A stretch of DNA of 64,000 bases from positions 32,365,096 through 32,429,095 of the forward strand of contig CM068543.1 of NCBI GenBank assembly GCA_035048495.1. The letters run 5' to 3'. Below the pieces are notes generated by a model. The model saw nothing but the letters and a program-made list of their open reading frames with translations, was not told the DNA's origin and did not search any database. This DNA comes from Euptelea pleiosperma. Taxonomy: Eukaryota > Streptophyta > Magnoliopsida > Ranunculales > Eupteleaceae. Shown in pieces: positions 10,680 through 24,000 of this stretch. Position 1 is the first letter of the stretch. Every line of letters starts with the position of its first letter. The translations under genes and the position numbers were made by a program.

Positions 10680-10955
10680 AGTATGAGCCACGTGGCTCAC
10701 TCTTAGGTATCGCTGACAGTATGGATATTGACCAAAAATTACCTTGATTAGTGATTTCTAAGCGTTGAATTGGAGTCGTCTTCGTAGATTAATTTATAAC
10801 CGTGAAATTTGAGGATTATTTGGGGTACAAAGATCCAAAGGTTTGAAATCACAAATCAGGATGATTTTTGGTACGTAGGACCACCAGTGGATGGGGCCAA
10901 ACATCCATATAGTCAGTGGTCACTAAGAGTATGACACGTGGCTCATACTCTGGTA
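10680..10955. mobile_element. Upstream-family foldback abutting RDR1-A core promoter
   Basis: The left arm gagccacgtggctcactcttag...gattagtgatttctaag pairs with the right arm aaatcacaaatcagg.tgatttttgg...aaacatccatatagtcagtgg. The right end carries cacgtggc at 10935-10942. The element ends about 35-40 bp before the TATA-like sequence of RDR1-A. Confidence 0.75.
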
Positions 10956-11030
10956 CGTCCACTAACAGGTTTCTAATCAGCGAGTGAAACGTAATAAAGT
11001 GGCTCGTGATGCATATTGCTTTTACTTTGG
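10956..11030 (+). promoter_or_regulatory. Putative RDR1-A core promoter
   Basis: This segment aligns with 40310-40365 upstream of RDR1-B (shared taatcagcgagtgaaa, then ataaag.g.ctcg). The TATA position reads gtaataaagt (10991-11000), a weaker match than ttataaaggg in the sister. The transcription start is inferred to lie near 11020-11030. Upstream TGACG (10093-10097, 10220-10224, 10250-10254, 10666-10670) and TTGACC (10272-10277) strings are as-1-like and W-box-like. They would fit a salicylate-inducible RDR1 but are short enough to occur by chance. Confidence 0.5.
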
Positions 11031-11156
11031 CTATTCGTCTCCTTTTTATTTTGGTTAGGTTGCTTACCTCGGACACTTCAGCTACTTGTTTTAACGATCA
11101 TGGCTTCACTCTTCTCTCTGCAGAGATTACAATGCTGTTGATCTCTGAACTTTCAG
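11025..11156 (+). other. RDR1-A leader exon 1 (5' UTR)
   Basis: The donor is cag|gtaaga at 11156/11157. The region is homologous to 40362-40471 of RDR1-B, which ends at the same phrase ctttcag|gt. The 5' end is inferred from TATA spacing only. Confidence 0.5.
11100..11141 (+). CDS. Upstream ORF in RDR1-A leader (13 codons)
   Basis: ATG at 11100 and TGA at 11139-11141 encode MASLFSLQRLQCC. The start context is favourable (A at -3, G at +4). The sister gene has an upstream ORF of the same length and similar peptide at 40414-40455. It ends 15 bases before the first leader intron, so it would lie upstream of exon junctions. A second upstream ATG at 11132 is not shared with RDR1-B. A regulatory role is inferred, not shown. 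Confidence 0.5.
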   Translation: MASLFSLQRLQCC

Positions 11157-11929
11157 GTAAGATTGGTTGTCTCTTCACTTGTTCTTTGTTTCTGATTCTT
11201 GGGAGTATTTTTGGGTGAATTAGTTTGGTTGGTCTGAATGGTGATCACTGATCAGTGGTTAGAACAGTGGCAATATCTGTAAATTTGTTAAACAACTCAA
11301 AAAGTTCATGAAATGATGCAAATCTTGCTTACATCTTTAAGATCCTCACTGATCTTACCAAAAAGTTCATTAATTTTGACATTTTTTCATGTTTTTAAGG
11401 ATACCCTTTTTAGTAATCTTGCTTATGTTTCATGTGATTATGAATGGTAACCTTTTGGACATAAGCTGACTTTCTGTTGGAAAATCAGCTATTGTCTTTA
11501 CTTCTCACTGAAAATCACGATTCGTCTTTGCTTCTCTCTAACTGGTCTACGATTAGCTACTTGAACTAACAAACTCTGCAAGCTTCCTTTGCCTTATTGG
11601 TCAATCCATTTTATCAGAAAGATGAGAAAATTTTATCAGAAAAAGTAGGGTTTTAAAATCTTGATTTCGTTCGATGTTTCAGTAAGCTGATGGAACGAGA
11701 CGTCTTGAATGGGATTTAACAATAAATTTGGAAAATGACGATATGTTTCGAATTGATTGATACGAAGATACATTCCTAAACTATTTTTTATGCTTAATAA
11801 AATAAAATGCGATGGTCGGTAAAAAAATGCTAGTTTTTATAACATAAAAACTATAAATACAAGTTTTTAATTACTTCAATTAAGTTTTTGGTATGAGAAA
11901 ATCCATACCCCTATGTGTTGTCTCGGTAT

Positions 11930-12660
11930 TCTATCGGAAAGAAATGTTTTTAATGTGGAGGTGTGGGGTGAGGCGCTTCAATGGCCTAAAGCATGAGGTC
12001 TAAGCCTCATGAGCACATCTTTTTATATGAATACTAAAAATAAGAAAATAAATAAAGAATAGAATAATTTAATAAAAAGAGATAAATTTTGGTAAATTTG
12101 TGGACTAATAACATTAATCTATTTCATATTTTTTATTTAACCGAGATTAGCTTATCGTTATTTTTTTAAGTAATAACTTATTTTTATTGGTATTTAACTA
12201 TGATTTAGAGTAAAAACAAAAAAAGAGGAAATAAATTGACTTTTTTAAGGTATGGTTGCCCCCACCACAAGGTTTTGTTTCGGGGAGTACCGAAATCCCC
12301 GAAATATAGGTTTTTAAAGCGCAATCCACCGAAATCCTGAAATTTGGGCAAAATTTCGGCCGAAATTTAGGTTTCAGTCCTCACCGAAATGGCTACCGAA
12401 ATCAAAATTTTAAACCTTGCCCCACCAGCATATGCTTGTGAGATGCAAGCCTCTAATACTAGGCGTTAAAAAAAGTGTAAAAAGCGTGAGGTGTAAGCCT
12501 TTTTTAAGGCCTTAGTGGAAGAGGTGTATGCCGCACAAGCTTTTAATCATTTTCAATAAACTTCAAGGTGTTTTAGGAAAGCATTGCCTTGAGCGAGCCT
12601 CAAGGCGTAATCCTGAAACGCCTTTCTAACACTGCTGAAATGAGACCTCTTGTCCTAGGC
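11930..12660. repeat. Nested miniature-element sequence in leader intron
   Basis: Contains gcctcatgagc / aggcgttaaaaaaag / gagcgagcctcaaggcg phrases arranged as a foldback, interrupted by the hAT-type element at 12268-12419. It is not present at the matching place in RDR1-B. Outer ends are not fixed. Confidence 0.5.
12268..12419. mobile_element. hAT-type miniature element, 152 bp, 8-bp target duplication
   Basis: Starts caaggttttgtttcgg and ends ccgaaatcaaaattttaaaccttg, with ccccacca at 12260-12267 and again at 12420-12427. The termini match those of the element at 25483-25754 (caaggtttaaaatttcg). The interior is rich in ccgaaat. Confidence 0.85.
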
Positions 12661-12680
12661 ATTCCAAGATAGAATGATGC

Positions 12681-13600
12681 TTTTTTTTTTATAAGTGAAA
12701 AATTTATTGAAAACAACAAGGGAACAAAAGGCTCAGCTTGTGAGGTTGAGGTGACCTTCACCTGGCTAAAAGGTGAACAAAGGGGGCCAAAGGGCCTATA
12801 GAATCAACCGTCCTTACGACAGAGAAGATCCCATCTAAAGACAAAATCCTCAAAAAAGAGCCCTCTACAGACGGTAAACATTTTGGACCATAGGAAAATA
12901 AGACCCTTGATAATGAGCACAATGGAAGCCAACTCTTCATACTTGCCTTCAAAGACCTTCCTATTTCTTTCTTTCCATAACCCCCACTAATTTGCAAAAG
13001 GGACTAAATTCCAAAGAGTTCGTCCCCTGTTAGATAAAACAGGAAGGTTCCAACTCGAAAGAAGACCCAAAATAGAGCCCGGCATTGTCCAACGCATCCC
13101 CATCTCTGTGATAAATGTTGACCACACCTCCCACGCTACGTCACAGTGCATCAACAAGTGGATAACAGTCTCTCCACTATGCTTGCACATACAACAATAG
13201 TCAATCACTATGAGACCTCTAGCGATCAGATGATCTACGGTTAAAATCTTGTCCAACGATGCGACCCTCACAAAGAATGCTACTTTTGAGGGGATTCTCC
13301 TTTTCCAAACCAAGAACGCCAGAAAGTTAGATCCATTCTCTCCTTTTAACGCGTCGCATCCTTCAAGGATCTCTCTCCACACCAAGTATCCTCTCAGAAT
13401 TTGATTTTGTTTCCCGTTCCTACTTTATATCAGATTCCTTGATCGAACTCCCCGGCCACCTTCAAAATTCCCCTCCAAACGCAACAGCCATAAGGGATGC
13501 TGGCTGGACAACTCTCCCACCCAAAATGAGAGAGCTCGTACGTGCTCGCAATCATCATTGCCCACTTCGAGAAATACTCAAATCGCTCTGAATTTGATGT
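12681..13600 (-). pseudogene. 3' part of an L1-type LINE, antisense in RDR1-A leader intron
   Basis: The T10 run at 12681-12690 is the A-tail read backwards. Going up in coordinates on the minus strand there is a zinc-binding reverse-transcriptase domain (zf-RVT) at about 12987-13385, with CMCKHSGETVIHLLMHC and nearby WKRRIPSKVAFF, then VWREIL/VWRGILK-like strings to about 13480. Frames are broken between pieces (12758-12997, 12987-13385, then a stop). The polymerase core is missing, so this is a 5'-truncated dead copy. It is absent from RDR1-B. Confidence 0.8.
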
Positions 13601-14250
13601 CACCTGCTCTCGTTTGATGGTTCTCTGTCTTGAGGAGCCCTAGCAATGATCTCATCTCACCCATGATAAAAAATCAAAGAAAAAGATACTCCGTAAGTGT
13701 TTAAGAATAGCAGCCCATCAAACAGATTGAGGGGATGAGATCAAAGACTTGAGGAACTGTACTCACTCTTGAAAGAACACCAACAAAAAGCGCAAGGTAG
13801 CAAATTCTAGAGGATTTTACATCTTCATCCAAGAGCGTCAGAACTTTATCCTTGAAATCAGTTTATGGAGTACGGAAAAACCCATGCTATTTCGAAAATC
13901 TTTAGGAAATGCACCAAAGCTCTCGTGAAAACACAATGCAAAAATGAGTAATTGATAGATTCTACTGCATTATGGCACATGAAGCACATCTTACTAGTAA
14001 AGAACTTATTCCTCTTTACAAGATAGCTTGCTTTTAGGATCTTACCTTGAGCCACAGTCCATAAGAAGAAAGCAACCTTAGGGAGAATTGGTACCTTCCA
14101 ATAGTTCTATGAAGAATGGCTGCACGGATGATCTTCCATAAGGTGAGTGTAAGAGTAACTAACTGAGAAGATCACATCTTGGCAACATTTCCAAATCCTG
14201 TTACTCATTGTGATGTACTTCTCCCCAAGTAGAAAACGAAAAGTCATTTG
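13600..14250 (-). pseudogene. Older LINE fragment (zf-RVT), shared by both RDR1 copies
   Basis: Minus-strand 13858-14055 gives GKILKASYLVKRNKF and CFMCHNAVESINYSFLHC, a second zf-RVT-like piece. The same stretch, also decayed, occurs in RDR1-B at about 41255-41900, so the insertion predates the gene duplication. Confidence 0.75.
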
Positions 14251-14794
14251 TATTCTTATTTCATTACCTAGCTTCTAGAAGAAGAAAAGTCATTCGTATT
14301 CTTATGTCATTACCTAGCTTTCCTTAAACCCCTAAACTCCTACTTTGTGATAATTGATGGTTGGTACCTTGATACTCAACATAATTTGTTGGAAATTTCA
14401 ATGCTGTCTTTCAAGTTTCTTACCGTTCCTGGATTTATTGAAGTAAACAAAAGTATATTTATGTGATATATGTCCAATTTCTTCATCACTAAAGCTTAGG
14501 TTTAATTTCTTTTTTCATCTTTGATTCCATGTTTCAGTTAATAAGTATTCTTATCTTGCTTTTGATGTAGTTTTTGGATCCTAGTGTGGCGAGATTACAA
14601 TATTAAAATATTATTGAGATCTTGCAATGAGTTCAGATGTAATTCTGCAATATAATGTTTGAACATATACCTAGCTTTAATGCTCATTTAGACAATAATT
14701 TGTGGGCTGAGTCCATTTGTTCTTGCTTTTCATTCCTTTTCCCTCATTTTATCCAATGACAATGGTTTCAAGATTAATTTGCCTGGGTTTTTAG

Positions 14795-14857
14795 AAACAC
14801 GGTTTTGGCCATAGTTGTGGAAAAAAAGGGAAAGGACATCGAAGATCTTAGTACCAG
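14795..14857 (+). other. RDR1-A leader exon 2 (63 nt, 5' UTR)
   Basis: Bounded by ttttag|aaacacgg and gtaccag|gtagtt. RDR1-B has an exon of identical length at 42814-42876 with the same boundaries. It contains no ATG. The following leader intron ends near 15146-15155, shortly before the start codon. Confidence 0.55.
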
Positions 14858-15174
14858 GTAGTTACTCTGTCTCCGTTACTTTTCTTTACTTTTATCCTTC
14901 TTTCTTTAATTTTCCAAACAGTAGAAATAAGTTCTTACAAGATTGTTTTGAAGTTTTTTAGTTTCTGATTGAATTAATTGATTTTGATAGGCTATAAAAG
15001 TGTCTGTATCCTTACTAACAGTTCACATTGAGCTACAGTTTATTGTTTCTTAATTCTCATCATGCCTAGGGAAGATTTGTTTTAGTATCCTATGTGTCTG
15101 AAGTGGAATCTTATGTTTACGTAGTCACTTGGTTTTGTGCAACAGCAGACTGCAGTTAAGTTTACTTGGAGGAT

Positions 15175-15690
15175 ATGGGTAGGACAATTCAGGTTTCTGG
15201 ATTCCCTTCTAATGTGTCTGCAGAAGTAGTTAAGGAATTTCTGGAGAAGTATACAGGCAAGGGAACTGTTTTTGCTCTAAAACTTAGGCAACACAAGGGG
15301 TCAAATCCAAGAGCATTCGCAGTCGTCCAATTCTCATCTCCTAAAAGTGCTGAAACTATATCTTCCTTGATCAATAAACGACTGTGCTATGGGACTTCTT
15401 ATCTAAAAGTTCAGGACATGGAACGTGATATTGTACCGAAGCCAAGGGCCTCAATGCTTATTTTGAAACTTACAGCTTTAAATATTGGCTGTCAGATTTC
15501 AGATGAGTGTTTTTGTGTTCTTTGGAAAGGAGTGGATGCTGTAGCAGACTTTGGCTTTGGTCTTCGTAAATTGCATTTTCTTTTATCTTATAATCATGTG
15601 GAATATAAGCTTGAGCTTTTTTATGAGAGCATTTGGCAAATCCAGCTACGTCGTCCTCGGAGTCAAAATACACAGTTTCTACTGATTCAG
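15175..15690 (+). CDS. RDR1: RDR1-A coding exon 1
   Basis: 172 codons, N-terminal RRM-like part, ending ...FLLIQ with donor cag|gttt. Two codons shorter than exon 1 of RDR1-B (in the KGSNPRA / KNKGRNPRA loop). Confidence 0.92.
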
Positions 15691-18600
15691 GTTTGCTCCC
15701 TCAAAATGGTTATATATATACTTTTCTTCATGTTCTCCTAGATTCTCAGAAAAAATAAATTTGTTTTTTGAACATGATTGTATTATATCACTTTAGATGA
15801 AAGCTCTGCTTTAGGGTAGGATGGTAATCTTGGTTTTCCTTATATGATATTTTTTAATCATTCCTATTGATTAGGAAAATTAAGACAGTTTGCATGACAT
15901 ACCTTGTTGGGGAGGGGCTTTTTTTTAATAGGCGAGAGACCTACCCAAGATCAGAGAGTTTTCTTGTTTGAGTACTATTCAGAGAGTGATCCTGCAATTC
16001 TCAGGTAAGGTAGAGATGATTGAGGAGTTTCCTTTTTGGAGTTGATGTCCTTATAGTTCTAGAAGCCTTCCCAAATTGGATCTAGCAAGGTCATTGCATT
16101 TACTGATGGATCTAGTTTCCATATTTGACGGGAATTTCTATTTTGTCATGAAGTGGTCTGTCTTACATCTCGGATGTATTGGTTGGGTTGGACTTTTTAT
16201 GGTTGGACAGTCAGAATGTGTTCTGCAAGTGTTCAGAATGTGCTCTAAGTCCACTATATAGGTGTGTTGGATTGATATCCTCAAGAATGTGTCCAAGAAT
16301 TGATCGGAGGACTGGCATCAACATTTGTTCCTCATTCCTTTTCGTGAATCGTGGCACCTATATGACTATGGTGGAATAACTATTTTCACCGACATTACAG
16401 AACACAAAACTAGACGTTTTCTTCATATGTTTGGCTGATCACTTTGTTCATTTAATCACTTCAGTAGGCTATAAGCTATGCTTTTATAATCTCTCATTCG
16501 CTTACATTCATGTTTAAATTATATGACTTGATGAACAATTTGGACATCTGAAGTGATGCCATTGCTTCACAATTCACTCTTTATCAGTTGTAGCAAAAAA
16601 CTTGGATTATTCATGTTTCTTTGCCTTTTCATGAATTAATCATATGTAACTTTTGAAACACATTCCAATTCCAGAAATTAATAAACATAGCCGGATCCAC
16701 TTGTTTGCTGTTTTTGAGGTGGTGGTGTCTTACTGGTACTCATGTTATAATGGTCAAGTTTACCTGTTCGTGGGCAACAGACAGTATACCGATTATGATG
16801 CATACATGAATTAAATGTATGGTGATGAATTAGATGCAAAGGCGAATTATTGGTCTCATGCTATGTAACAAGGAAACTCCATTTTCTGAGAATTTGCCGT
16901 GTCGGACACCTTGCCGTATTCACGTGTCGGACACATGCCAACAAACCTTTCAAACAAATCTCAATTTATTTAAATATTTTGTTTTCAGCTATTATTTCTA
17001 TATGGTTTATGTGATTTTATTGTATATCAGCTTAATCGAAATACATGGACTAAGGTATTTAAATTATACATCTTTCAGAATCAGGAATGAACTGTACGGA
17101 TGTGTTACATATTGGGTTTGTAGGGGTCAGTGTGTCTGACACTCCATATAAGAGTGTCGGACACCAACCCACGTGTCCGTGTCTTTGTTACATAGTCTCA
17201 TGTAATATCAATAGTTCATTAATTAAATCCAGTCCAGAAGCCTGTTTCTTCTTGATTTGACATTTCAGTTTTGACATCAATGCTTGTAATTACTATTTCT
17301 AAAGCATATTATGTATTCCGAGAAGGCTACAATTACCATTTCTGAATTTTTGTAGGTGCTTGCTGCTCCTCGGATTTATGAGAAATTGCAAAGTTCTTCA
17401 GGAGATATATACGGAGATCCAGCATTTAACTATTTTAGGGATACACCCGATGATCAGTGGGTAAGAGCAACTGATTTCACTCCATCGTGTTGTATTGGCC
17501 AGTCTTCTCACATGTGTTTGGAGCTTCCACATGGCTGCATGCTTCCAGATATTCGTGAAAACTTTCCCTATTATAAAGAGGATGAAGGCCGATTCATCTT
17601 GGAGAGTGGTTCTACTTTTTCTCGCAGTTTGGATCTAGTTCCCATTGTTGGGCCTCCCCAAGGACTTGAATTGCCATACAATCTCCTGTTTAAGATTAGT
17701 TCCTTGGTTCAAAATGGGTGTCTTGCAGGGCCAACGCTTGAAGGCAATTTTTTTAGGTTGGTTGATCCGCGCTTAATTCCCATTGCACATATAGAACGTG
17801 CCCTGGAAAATCTATATCACTTAAAAGACTGCTGCTATGAACCTGTAAAGTGGCTTATTGAGCAGTACACCAAATATCGCGGATCAAAGCATTTTCCAAA
17901 AGCACCTGCTATTTCCTTAGATGATGGCTTGGTGTACGTTCGAAGGGTTCAAGTAACCCCTTCTAAAGTATACTTCAGTGGTCCGGAGGTTAATCTTTCC
18001 AATCGAGTTTTACGCAATTATCGTGAATTTATTGATAATTTTATCCGTATTTCTTTTGTTGATGAGGACTCAGATAAAATGTATTCAGTTGTTTTATCTC
18101 CACGTGCCTCTCCTTCAAATGAGGATAAAAGGCATACCAGAATTTACAGAAGGATACTTTCTACTTTGAGAAATGGCGTCATTATTGGTGACAAGAAGTT
18201 TGATTTTCTTGCCTTCTCATCAAGTCAATTGAGGGATAATTCAGCGTGGATGTTTGCTTCAAGGGAAGGGCTTACAGCAGCTAACATCAGGGAGTGGATG
18301 GGTGATTTCCGTGAGATACGAAACGTGGCGAAATATGCAGCCAGATTGGGTCAATCATTTGGATCCTCAATGGAAACTTTCAATGTTGGTAGGCATGAAA
18401 TTGAAATTATTCCTGATATAGAGGTTGAAAGGAATGGAATGAAATATGTTTTCTCCGATGGAATTGGGAAAATTTCTGCGGAATTTGCACAAAGAGTGGC
18501 AATGAAGTGTGGCTTTAACAGTTCTACTCCATCTGCCTTCCAAATTAGATATGGTGGCTATAAAGGTGTTGTGGCTGTGGATCCAACATCAGGAAAGAAG

Positions 18601-20965
18601 TTGTCCTTGCGGAGTAGCATGTCTAAGTTTACATCACAGAACACAAAATTAGATGTTTTATCATGTAGCAAGTTTCAGCCTTGTTTCCTCAATCGTCAGT
18701 TGATCACTCTTTTGTCTACCCTCGGAGTCAAAGATCATATTTTTGAAAAGAAGCAAAAAGAAGCTGTAGATCAACTGGACATGATTTTAACTGATTCGCT
18801 AAAGGCACAAGAGGCACTTGAGATTATGTCTTTAGGAGAAAATACGAATGTTCTTAAGGAAATGCTTAACTGTGGTTACAAGCCTAATGCCGAACCATTC
18901 CTTTCGATGATGCTGCAAACTTTTCGGGCATCAAAGTTGTTGGAACTGCGGACTAAAACAAGGATATTTGTCCCAAATGGAAGAGCAATGATGGGATGTT
19001 TAGATGAAACTAGAACCTTGGAATATGGGCAGGTATTTGTGCAATTTTCTTGCGTTGGCCGTAAACAGCTTCATGACAATTCCCTCTTTATGCTCGGCGG
19101 AAATGAATCAGGTCAACGTTCTTCTATTGTGAAGGGTAATGTAGTTGTTGCAAAAAACCCATGTCTGCACCCTGGCGATGTGCGTGTTTTATGGGCTGTC
19201 GATGTCCCGGATTTGCATCATATGGTGGATTGTGTTGTTTTTCCACAAAAAGGGAAAAGGTGAGACATGATATGCCAGCTTCGTATAGTTTATTTGAAAA
19301 TAATTGATGGCAAGTGCGGTGCTTGTGTCAATATCATTGAGTTTGTGTAGCTTTTGTTGAATATATTACTACATTAGATGTTTATTTGAAGTACATGTAT
19401 TGATTACTGCCTTTATTTATACAACTTTACCATCCCAGTAACTAATTTATTCTTGATTCCTTTTCTGTTGAGCAGTGTTGATTCCTAATTGGTTACATCT
19501 TGTTTCTTTCGTATTGAGTTTGTAGACTTAAACTCAACTCTGATTTGATGAGGTCTTGTCTCTTAAGTTGACTTGAAACTTGGTTGTTTTTTTTTTATAA
19601 GTAATAGAATGTGTATTAAAAGAAAAAAATGAATCTTGAACCAGTGTATAGTTGTCTTCATTGGCAATTCTACTCTTGTATTTGTACACTATTGTACATT
19701 ATCATCATTAGCTTCTGATCTTCGTCGTTGTCATCATAATCCTCAAAGCCTTGCCCAAACTATTTGGGCTCCTTCATTCATACATACACTTTGAAATCAT
19801 TTATCACTATTATATAGGACAAAATAGTGTGGAAACTTTGCTGAAAACTGATGTAGGAAGGAAGCGTAGAAAATAAAAAATAAAAAATAGAGAATAGAGA
19901 TGAAGAAGAGACGATATGAAGTTGAATCCCTCAACCTCTAGGAGGAAATAGGGTTAGATAAGCAGTAACCTTAGGTAGATGGAATCGGTCATAAGCAAGG
20001 AGGGCTTTTATTTCATTGTTCTCCAAACCCCTCCCAATTGTGTATTCAGCTTTTCATACATGTTGTGACCATGGTGGTCACTTGCGAATGCTCGATCGAG
20101 CTTGGATGTTATAACTTTGCATTTTCTTTTGTTTGCTATAACTTCTTTAAAATCAAAATACATTGTAAACAATAGTATCTCAACACATAAGAGAAACCCT
20201 TGCCAAATGTGGGTTCAACTGCTATGGCCACTTTATGCCTTTTGTGACAGGAAAGCTTTTGTTGTTTTGACATAATTGAATTCTTAAAATTGGTTGATAA
20301 GAATATTCAGTTCCTAAACTACCTTGACTTTTAATGCTTGTTTTCTACTTATCCGTCCTTCCATGTATAATTGCGCAAAGCTGTGAAGGCATGCTCATGT
20401 GCCACCCAACAAAGGCATAATAGACTATAAACGTATTTAACTTAGTTGGAGGCTTGTTTTTATTTATTTACACAATTATCATTTTGAACTTAGTGGGATT
20501 GAATTATGTAAACTACAGGATTTAGGTCTTTTAGCTGTTTTTATTGGAGAAGTTTCATATCAGTTGCTACACCATTAGAAATGTTTTTTGGATTTATTTT
20601 TCTTTTAGGTATATTTCTTCGACCTGATTTTGTTTCCTTCTTTTGGCATAGACGCACCAGATACACATTCTCAATCTCTCTCCACTTATAAAAATTTGTT
20701 GCTAATGTTGAAATTGTGATTGTAGACCCCATCCAAATGAGTGTTCAGGGAGCGATTTGGACGGAGATATATACTTTGTCAGTTGGGACCCTGAACTTAT
20801 TCCACCTCGTCAAATCCAACCCATGGACTATACCCCAGCACCGACTGAGACCTTGGATCATGATGTTAAGATTGAGGTATTAATCTTGCAGATAGTGATA
20901 TATTAGAGCAGTTGTGCTACTCATTATTTTTCTTTTGTTGATTCTTGGTCTTCAACTGTTGCAAG

Positions 20966-21016
<51 letters not shown>

Positions 21017-24000
21017 TTTTCTTTTTTTCTTAGATTGGTATCTATTACCTATGAAACAGAAAAAATTCTTATTCTTCCACTCTTTTCATTGAGTTCTTGG
21101 TACCTCAAAAAATCAAGAATTTGACACTGGATGGTTAAGAACATCCCTTTAAAATACTCATGGTCTTGTTATGTCGATATTTGCTGCCAACTAATAAATG
21201 CCTATGCTTGTCAGAAGTCCGGTAAAATTGCCGAAAACTAATACATGCCAATGCTTGCCAAAATTCCAGTAAAATTGCTGAAAACTCACCAAAAGTCTCG
21301 GGAAGTGACCTAGAGTCTGTTAGGGTATCACAACCCTTCTCCCACCAATCTGAGATTTCCCAATACAAAACTCATCTGCAATTTCCTTTAAAAAGGCAAA
21401 AATAAGAGAAGCGCAGGACGATCATTTCACCGTCTTAATTTGATCTTCCACCATCTGCAATTTCTTTCTTGGGTTCCATTTGCTGTAGGGAAGAACAATC
21501 CTTAGGCCCTGAAAGTTGCTGTTAGATGAAGATTTTAGATGTTGGAGTTTGATAGAAGGGTACCTTGGAAGCGATGCCAATAAACGATCATAGCAACAGT
21601 GGTGATGGTTTGAGAGAAGGGAAAATGATGTTGGGTGGGAGAGGTATTTTGAAGGTCTTTCAACAGAACCCTAGCCCATAAGTTGAGAAAATTACTATAG
21701 GTTAAAAAGATAGGAAAAATAACTTCCTAAACTTTAAACCTTAGTTGCTGGAAGCTATTATGTAGGGTGGCGCTCCAGCTCTAGAATCGTGCTTCTAACT
21801 TGGGAATGCTTTGGACTCGCTGTTATAAGTTGAGAGAAACTTGAACTTGTTCGAGATGGGCTCTTGATTCACTAAACAATAAGTGTTTGATGGGAAATTT
21901 CAGAAACAAAGCTCAATGATTCACTTTTGTTATAAATAACTTAGGAAGCTCAATGATTCACTTTAAAATTTCGTTTCAGAGTAATGTTTCTGTCAAGTGA
22001 AAAACTCCGAAACGAAACGAAACATTCACGGAACATTGAAAAAATTGTAAAAAAACGAAATTTTCGGAACATTCCTGAATCATTATGTAACAATGCGAAA
22101 CATTTCGAAATATTTCCAAAATCATGAAATCCTATTTTTTATTTTTTGGATTGTCTCGGCGAAACATTATGAAACGAAACGAAATATCACAAAATGAAAC
22201 AAAACATACGAAACATTTTGGTTTTCTTACAAAACGAAACGAAACATACCAAACATTACCAAACATTCCGAAATTTTGAACCGTATTTCTACCTCCGAAA
22301 TAATGTTATGAACTTCAAGTATAATTTATCATATTATTTGTACTTGTGATAAATAATGTGTATATGTATATGACCTCATGTCATTTTATAAGTCGAAAAG
22401 CATTAGGTACTTATTCCCATCCCTTATATATACTCACACTTCTCATTCGTTTCAAACCTTAGGGCTTCCTTGAAACACTTGCTTCCCCACTCCCGCTCCC
22501 ACATCCGCTCTCTCACCCGCTTCTGCTTCGTGCAACTAATCTTTAAACCATAAGTTGTTTTACATCTTCAAAGGCTACTTTAGAAAAATCTTTTACTTTT
22601 CTGACATGTTTTATGGCACACCAAACACGCAGAAAAATGTTTTTGCATCATTTTCTGGCAAACCAAATGCGGCATTGCTCTCTACTTATGAAAAGAAAAT
22701 GTATTGTCCTCTTTCTATTGTTTGCTTTAAGTATGGATCCTTCCATGGACTCAACAAGCATGCTTCTCATAGATCGACCTCACAATAGTTTGAAAAGGAG
22801 TTTGAAGTTCAGTGATTTATCATGCAGATTTTTTGATAAGTATAAGCTTTATTATGGGAGGCAAAAGCCCAAGAAAGGAAAACAACAAAGGATACAGCTA
22901 TAGAGGTTGAGCAGACCTACTAAAAACTAAAAAGAAGCGAAGGGAGAAAGAACAAAACAAACAACCAAAGGATGACTATCAAGTGTCTCTATGGCAAAGG
23001 ACATCCTAGCGGAATACAACATCTTCGAAGAATAACCCTCGACACTCCAAGAACCTTGGACCAAAGAAAAACAACCCCTTGATGCTGAGGATGATCGAGG
23101 ATATCTCGTCGTTCCTGTCTTCAAAAGTTCTCTTATTTCTCTCCCTCCACAGACCCTAGGCTATCGCAAAGGGGAGCATCCTCTAAGAATGTGGCCTCTG
23201 GAAGATAACGCTCGAATATGCCAACCATATAGGAGATCCATAAATGAGCTCGGCGTCACCCACGAAACACCAAACTTTGAAAAAAAAAAAAAAAGAATAC
23301 CAAATCTCCCTAGCGTCTTCACAATGCAACAAATGATGGTTAGCTGATTCTCCGTGGTGCTTGCACATCGAACAATAGTCGACTATAAAGAACCCTCTAG
23401 ATCTCAATCGATCCACTGTCAATATCTTCTCTAAAGAGGCTAGCCAACCAAAAAATGCTATCTTGGTCGGAACCTTCGAACTCTAAACCAAAGAAACGAG
23501 GAAACCAGAATCATCTGAACTAGTTAAGCTCTCATGAAAAGAGTGGACTGTGAACATACCTCCCTTAGTCCAAATCCACATCTACTTGTCTTGGATTGCT
23601 GCAAATGCACACCATGCAAGCGAGCTAAAAGTCTGGAGAGAGGCTCGATCTCCTAGTCGTTAGCCTCCCCCCCAATAGCACAATCTCGGATAGACCAAGA
23701 CTTTCTCTCTGAAAGCGAAACAAAAGTTTCAGAAAATCGATTCGGAAAGAAGCTTCACCACACCACGTATCCTTCCAAAACCCGATTCTATCCCCTCCTC
23801 CAGCTGTAAACCTGACACTTCTTAAAATCTGTGGAAATCTTCAAAGTGCCTCTCCAAACTCCGCAACCATTCGGACTGTGAGCCTTACCGCTCTCCCAAC
23901 CGTAGATATTCTCGCCATATTTACTCGTTGTAACCTTTCGCCACAATCTATCCAAATCCTCCCCAAACCTCCACAACCATCTTCCCAAAAGAGTTGAGTC

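Larger units (their letters stand above)
11157..14794 (+). other. RDR1-A leader intron 1 (about 3.6 kb)
   Basis: GT at 11157 and AG at 14793-14794 (gtttttag). The matching intron of RDR1-B is 40472-42813. The extra length in A comes mostly from 11890-13600, which holds miniature elements and a LINE absent from B. Confidence 0.55.

Noticed and set aside
17356..17358. GTG as the start of the 635-codon frame in each RDR1 gene
   Set aside because: It is the first codon after a GT-AG intron; family homology and the upstream exon place the true start at 15175 and 43236.
21990..22260. Regular gaaac spacing that could suggest a CRISPR-like array
   Set aside because: Repeats are 5-6 bases with irregular spacing inside a transposable element in a plant genome; no repeat-spacer organisation.
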